Shown one piece after another: positions 59,652-64,000 of a stretch of 64,000 bases of DNA. Each line of letters starts with the position of its first letter. Positions within the stretch are counted from its first letter, which is position 1. Below the pieces are notes generated by a model that had not been told where the DNA came from, searched no databases, and saw nothing but the letters and a program-made list of their open reading frames with translations. A program made the position numbers and the translations under genes. Origin of the DNA: Paulownia fortunei (taxonomy: Eukaryota; Streptophyta; Magnoliopsida; Lamiales; Paulowniaceae); assembly GCA_019321725.1 (NCBI GenBank), contig CM033108.1, forward strand, positions 6,466,060-6,530,059, read 5' to 3'.

Positions 59652-59715
59652 ATTCACAAACACACACACACACACACACACACATATTACATACATATAT
59701 ATATATATATATATG
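59652..59715. repeat. (CA)n and (TA)n microsatellites in copy 3 intron 5
   Basis: A (CA)n run and then a (TA)n run start just downstream of exon 5. The equivalent tract in gene 1 is shorter. Confidence 0.85.
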
Positions 59716-61659
59716 CTTAATGATTTGTTGAATAATTTAATTTTAATTACCAAATTAGGTGACTAAGTCAAATATTTTTTTATAAGTCTTCTTTATTGTT
59801 ACTACATGATATTCTTTGGCCCTCCAGGAGTTATAGTCTTGGCCCTTGTATTTCTTCTATTCAGTTCAGGTTTTTTATTGCAAATTATGATTTATTTTCT
59901 ATTTTATGTTATTAATAAATATCAAGTGTATAAAATATTAATTATATATCATACATTTAATCTATAAATAAATATAAAATATAATATATGACGAAATACA
60001 AATTAAAAATACCTTCTATTATTATAGTTTGGGGGGCCGGCTAGTAAAATGCTTATCAATCATGATTTTTTTGAGTCTTGGGATATGGTAATCCTTGTTT
60101 TGCATAGGCCCAACAAATGGGAGGGTTGTGATGTTTTGAGGCGGAAAGTATTACACGAATACAATTCTAGGAGTCTCTTGAGAATTTCTAATTTTAATTT
60201 TTAGCTCATCTAATCAAAACTAACTCATGAGATGTTTTTTTAATGAGAAATTCTTGTCCTTTAAATTTTCTGTTTTCTTGTTTAATTTTCTTGCTCTCTA
60301 TACATGATTAAGTTTTTCTTTTCCTTTTTTTACACATATTTTACTAAGCTAGTGTTTGATCAAGCATAAAAGAGTTAAACAATTCTAATTTTTTTTTCTT
60401 AATCTAATCAAATTTAAGAAGCTTTAAAAATCTGCAATGGTTGGTATCCTTTTTTTTATTATTGTTTTTATTGTTCTAAAATAAAATTAAAAACATATCA
60501 TGTTTTTCAATAAATATTTCTCATAATACACACAATCTCGATAAATTTCCCATAACATATATTATTGATATATTTTTTAGAAATCTTACATTTTTTTTTC
60601 TAAAATCATATTCAAAAGTCTAAATCAACTCAAAAGGTGTAAACATTTTACACCACGAATTAAAAAAACAGCAAAGTCAACATTTAGTATACCCTTTTAG
60701 AACCAAATGAGACATGATTTTGTCCAATTTTGGTCACGTTGTTGAAATCAAATTGTGGAGACAGCTTGGGTAGGGATGAGGGTTTACTGTTGAATCGTAC
60801 TAATTTTTCGGTTAAGTTTCTTTGTTGGCACAGTTTACCCCCTACAGTCACTCTCCCCTTTCAACCACTATACAATTTTATGGCTTAATACCCTTCACTG
60901 CCCCACAATATGGATCCAATTTAATTCGAGATGAAGTTTTCATATAGTTGAAAAGGGTCACGAAGTTTTACTTAGATTTGAGAAATTAAATTTTTTTTTT
61001 GCATATTTTTATACTATTATTCTAAAAAGTTATAGTTGAAAGTTAGTAGTTTCATGTCATAATTTAAATGAGAGTATATATAATTTTAAAATAAATTAAT
61101 TAAAAGAAATTAAGCCGTATTATGCGACGTTGAAAGAAAAATAAGCAATAAAATTTGATTTGTCTCAATCACATTGGACAGGTACCAAATGGGATTGGAT
61201 TTGTGCTAGGAACACTTCAGCCGGTCCTCTCTGCAATTTACACTAATTCTAAGCCATCAAAGCGTTTACCAGCAGATTCTGAGGAGAAAAGGCAGACAGA
61301 ACCATTGCTTCCAGCTTCTGAACAATGTTGAAAAACAGAATTTAAACAATAATTAGTTTGTATATGAGTCGGTTATTTCCTATTTTTTATGTATTTCTTA
61401 TGGTACTAAGGATAACATGTGCGATAACGGATTGATAAGCATTTGCACTATGAAAAACAAGCTTTTTTGGGGGAGCGGGATGGGATTTTAATGAAAAAGA
61501 TTATTGAGGAAACAAATGACACAACCTTTTGCTTTACTTTTTAATGCATTTGCCGTTTCCCTCACTAAAATGTAAGGTGGAAGTTAGCATTAATGTTGTC
61601 ACCATATAATTTGAAACTATTAAAGTCCAATGCCTTAGTTCAAGACTAAGATGATATTG

Positions 61660-62096
61660 CAAGGTTGTGGTAGGAATCCTGTAATTCCAAATGAAATCAG
61701 TTCTAGCTAGAGTGGTCCGGCGTTATTTGGTTTTATTTTTAGAATTGTATTGTTATTGTCTGAAAACAAAAACGCATTTGCCACTTATATCATTTTTTTC
61801 ATTTCTCAAAAATCTATTATAATATTTAAATAATCTTATATCCTATCATACTCCCATTAGTTACAACAAAATAATATTAATAAGACATCTATAGTAAAAA
61901 AATATTTTTCAAAATATATCATATCATTTCTTTCCGACAAATTATCAAAACAAATTTTTATTTTTCATATATTCTCCAATCCTACTACCAAGATATATTT
62001 TTTCAAAATAATTTTCTCAAAATAACTGGAAATAATACCAAACAAAGCCCAAGTTATTCTATAACAACAAGATAACGAGAAAGTAGTTTATGGAAT
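61660..62096. repeat. Insertion in copy 3 3' flank relative to copy 2
   Basis: Copy 2 reads continuously 'gatgatattgtttatagaatc' (49335). Copy 3 has about 435 bp between 'gatgatattg' and 'tttatggaatc'. No clear terminal repeats and no ORF. It could be a degraded MITE. Confidence 0.5.
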
Positions 62097-62154
62097 CTTT
62101 GTTTGGCTAAATTCTTTGTATAAATCGATTCAAATTGGAAAAGAGAAAAATAAA

Positions 62155-62240
62155 CACTATATGAAAAAAAAAATGATATTGATGGCAAAATATTAAATAA
62201 TAATATTGAAGTTGTCACTAAAAATATATATTGATTTTTT
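62155..62240. mobile_element. CACTA-type element end (copy 3 side)
   Basis: CACTATATGAAAAAAAAAAT followed by the 'gaagttgtcactaaaaatata' block, collinear with 49414 onward. The element is cut off by about 62240. Confidence 0.55.
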
Positions 62241-64000
62241 TTTCATCTTATTTAATAGTATGATATTTTTTGGTAATATTTTATGTGCTTATTTAAGCTT
62301 ATGAAAGAAAAATCAATACTTTATTCAATTAGTTTTTCATGTTTAATAAAATTTAGGGTCAAATTACTTGGTATATTTAATTTTAAAGAGGTATATTTTA
62401 AAACTTCATTCTTGAATTTTTTTCCTTCTTTAAGACTTCATAATTTAAAGTGTATTTTTGTTATGTTTATGTAATAGAAATAATATATTCATTTTATTTT
62501 AGTAGTGTATGTTTTATTAATAATTTTGTGTTTGTTTAAATTATATAAAGCAAAAATGATACCTTATACATTTTTTTAATTAGAAGAAACTTTTTGTGTC
62601 AAAATTATTAATATATTTGATTGTAGAGGGGTTTTTCCTTCAAAATTTATTTTTCAATGTTTCCTTAGAGAATTTTATAATTCGAAATATTCTTTCATGT
62701 TTAGTTATAATATTAACAATTAAATGGATTTTAATCTATTAGTATTTTATTTAGACTTATTTAAATAAAAATTACACAATTTCTAATTATTTTTTTTATG
62801 TGGAATAAAATTTGAGATCAAAATAGTTGAAATTTTGATTATAGAGGGGGCAAATGTTATATAGATTATAATAAAGGGTAAAGTGATTTTATTTTTATTA
62901 AGATTTAAGGGTATTTATGTCCATTTAACTAAATTTTTTGAGATGAATGGGGTAAATTAAGATTTTAATTGTATAAGAGGGTAATTGATACAAAGTAAAT
63001 TTAACCCATATTAATAATATTACTGTTATTGTTTGTTGCCAGCGTCTCTTATCTTTATTCAAATTAGAACCCAACTGATCCATCCCTTTTACTAAATATA
63101 CAAACATATATATATATATATATATATATAGTACAAGAAGCCCAAAATTAAAATATCAACGCTTAAAAATGGGAATAGAAGGCGTTTGGGTACATTAACA
63201 AAAATTGGATGATCGTCCCGCACATTTGCAAAAATTGGAACAAAATACAATCAAACCTATAAATTAGAAAGGTGTCTTCTCATTGCCCTTTCTTAATTCT
63301 TGATATATGTATTTTCATTCCAGAAAGTATCTCAAAAACAAGCAAGCCAAAAAGATGGGACAAAACCATGTTAACCTTCAAAAAGTTCTTCCTCAGCTCA
63401 CCCACATCCATATATATATGGTAGACACCATATAAATCCTATTACAAGGACGAACGACGGTAGTGATTGTCCTATGAACTAAAGATAATTCATGTAAATA
63501 CAGCCTAAAAGTAGCTGCACGGATGAGTGGATATGGAGAAAGCCATACAGTTGTCAGAATGGATATACAAAGACATTAGGAAACACATTCCACCGTGCTT
63601 TAAATTTCTCAACACTTGCTTGTTATTAGCTTAGCCAAATGCAATAAACAAACACTGCTTAAATTTCTCAACACTAAGGGTCCCTAGTCAACCAAGTGAA
63701 ACACCTTGATTCTTCTACAATTTACAGATCTTTCCTCGGTAATTCATTGTGACGACCATATGTCTTCAGGCATCAAAGCATTCCGTTCCTCCTAAAACCT
63801 TTAAGAGCTATGAACAGAGAAAAGCAGGATGTATGATGCATTCCGTTCCTCCTACTCACTGTGACAAACTTTCATATACAATTTCTGGTCCATCAGATGG
63901 CTCCAATTTTAGGAGGCTGTCAATAGAAAACAGAAGAATAGAGAATATAAGTGAGATGTTCAAATTTGAACATCAAGACCTCATTCAAGTGGAGAAATGT
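62241..64000. other. Intergenic DNA, possibly the edge of a neighbouring gene
   Basis: 62.2-63.1 kb is AT-rich with no gene; a (TA)n run is at 63106-63130. From about 63160 base composition becomes more balanced. Two short direct repeats occur: taaatttctcaacac (near 63601 and 63660) and gcattccgttcctcctac/aaa (near 63777 and 63838). This could be untranslated sequence of a gene beyond the window, but no reading frame or splice pattern supports it. Confidence 0.3.

Larger units (their letters stand above)
57990..61331 (+). pseudogene. SWEET16/17-like copy 3 (mutated)
   Basis: All six exons are recognisable: 57990-58023, 58185-58221, 58349-58559, 58878-59033, 59502-59616 and 61182-61331. Exons 3 and 4 are almost identical to gene 1 (two single-base differences in the 211 nt of exon 3). 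Lesions: (1) the intron 1 donor is AT instead of GT (catag/atatc), (2) the intron 2 donor is GC (gcaagt), which may still splice, (3) exon 4 is 6 nt shorter and the conserved MYGSPL becomes LFSL, removing one of the four hinge prolines, (4) exon 5 is 115 instead of 120 nt, a frameshift that destroys the KSVEYMP motif and everything after, (5) exon 6 has QPVLS for QLVLY. I judge it non-functional; no nearby alternative acceptor restores the frame. Confidence 0.9.

Noticed and set aside
1..64000. CRISPR arrays, bacterial operons or organellar genes
   Set aside because: No regularly spaced repeats with unique spacers, no ribosome-binding-site/ORF clusters and no organellar coding motifs were seen; the content is typical plant nuclear DNA.

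Overview
This looks like nuclear DNA of a flowering plant, most likely a dicot and probably an asterid. It is AT-rich and intron-containing, with typical plant Ty1/copia retrotransposons, a tRNA-derived SINE, Stowaway/MULE/CACTA-type DNA elements and long microsatellites. Only one intact gene is visible: a six-exon SWEET sugar transporter of the SWEET16/17 (tonoplast, clade IV) type on the + strand at 23634-29190. There is no evidence of bacterial or organellar sequence.

Layout. 1-5.6 kb: an old Sirevirus-like Copia element on the - strand with its 5' LTR at the right. 6.3-7.0 kb: a decayed PIF/Harbinger transposase on the + strand. 7.05-9.48 kb: a truncated Tnt1-type Copia element on the - strand. 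9.5-18.5 kb: intergenic DNA with G/C-rich simple tracts, a Stowaway-like MITE, a short MutS2-like coding fragment, a SINE flanked by a 15-bp target duplication, and a 2-kb non-coding LTR-like repeat. 18.6-62.2 kb: a degraded tandem array of SWEET units. It holds four copies of the upstream flank (A 18.6-19.5, B 21.9-23.6, C 50.8-51.9, D 54.1-58.0 kb), the intact gene (after B), a broken copy 2 (pieces at 34.03-34.25 and 45.9-49.0 kb) and a nearly full-length but mutated copy 3 (57990-61331, after D). Retrotransposons fill the array: a truncated Copia element at 30.4-34.03 kb, and an 11.7-kb Copia insertion at 34249-45912 that sits in intron 4 of copy 2, has a perfect 5-bp target duplication, and carries a nested 2.9-kb solo-LTR-like insertion in one of its own LTRs. 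62.2-64 kb: intergenic DNA, possibly reaching the edge of a neighbouring gene.

Function. Only gene 1 can be expected to make a transporter; the proline tetrad, the sugar-site Asn/Trp positions and an acidic dileucine-type C-terminus are all present. Copy 3 carries a lost intron 1 donor, a GC donor in intron 2, loss of the conserved MYGSP segment and a 5-nt frameshift in exon 5. Copy 2 keeps only exon 6 and 14 nt of exon 5. The paralogous copies supply empty-site comparisons that date and delimit several insertions. I found no wholly new biological system. The most unusual items are the large in-situ fold-back in copy 2 intron 5, the extra ORF downstream of pol in the 11.7-kb Copia element, and a deletion of the reverse transcriptase core shared by two Copia copies.
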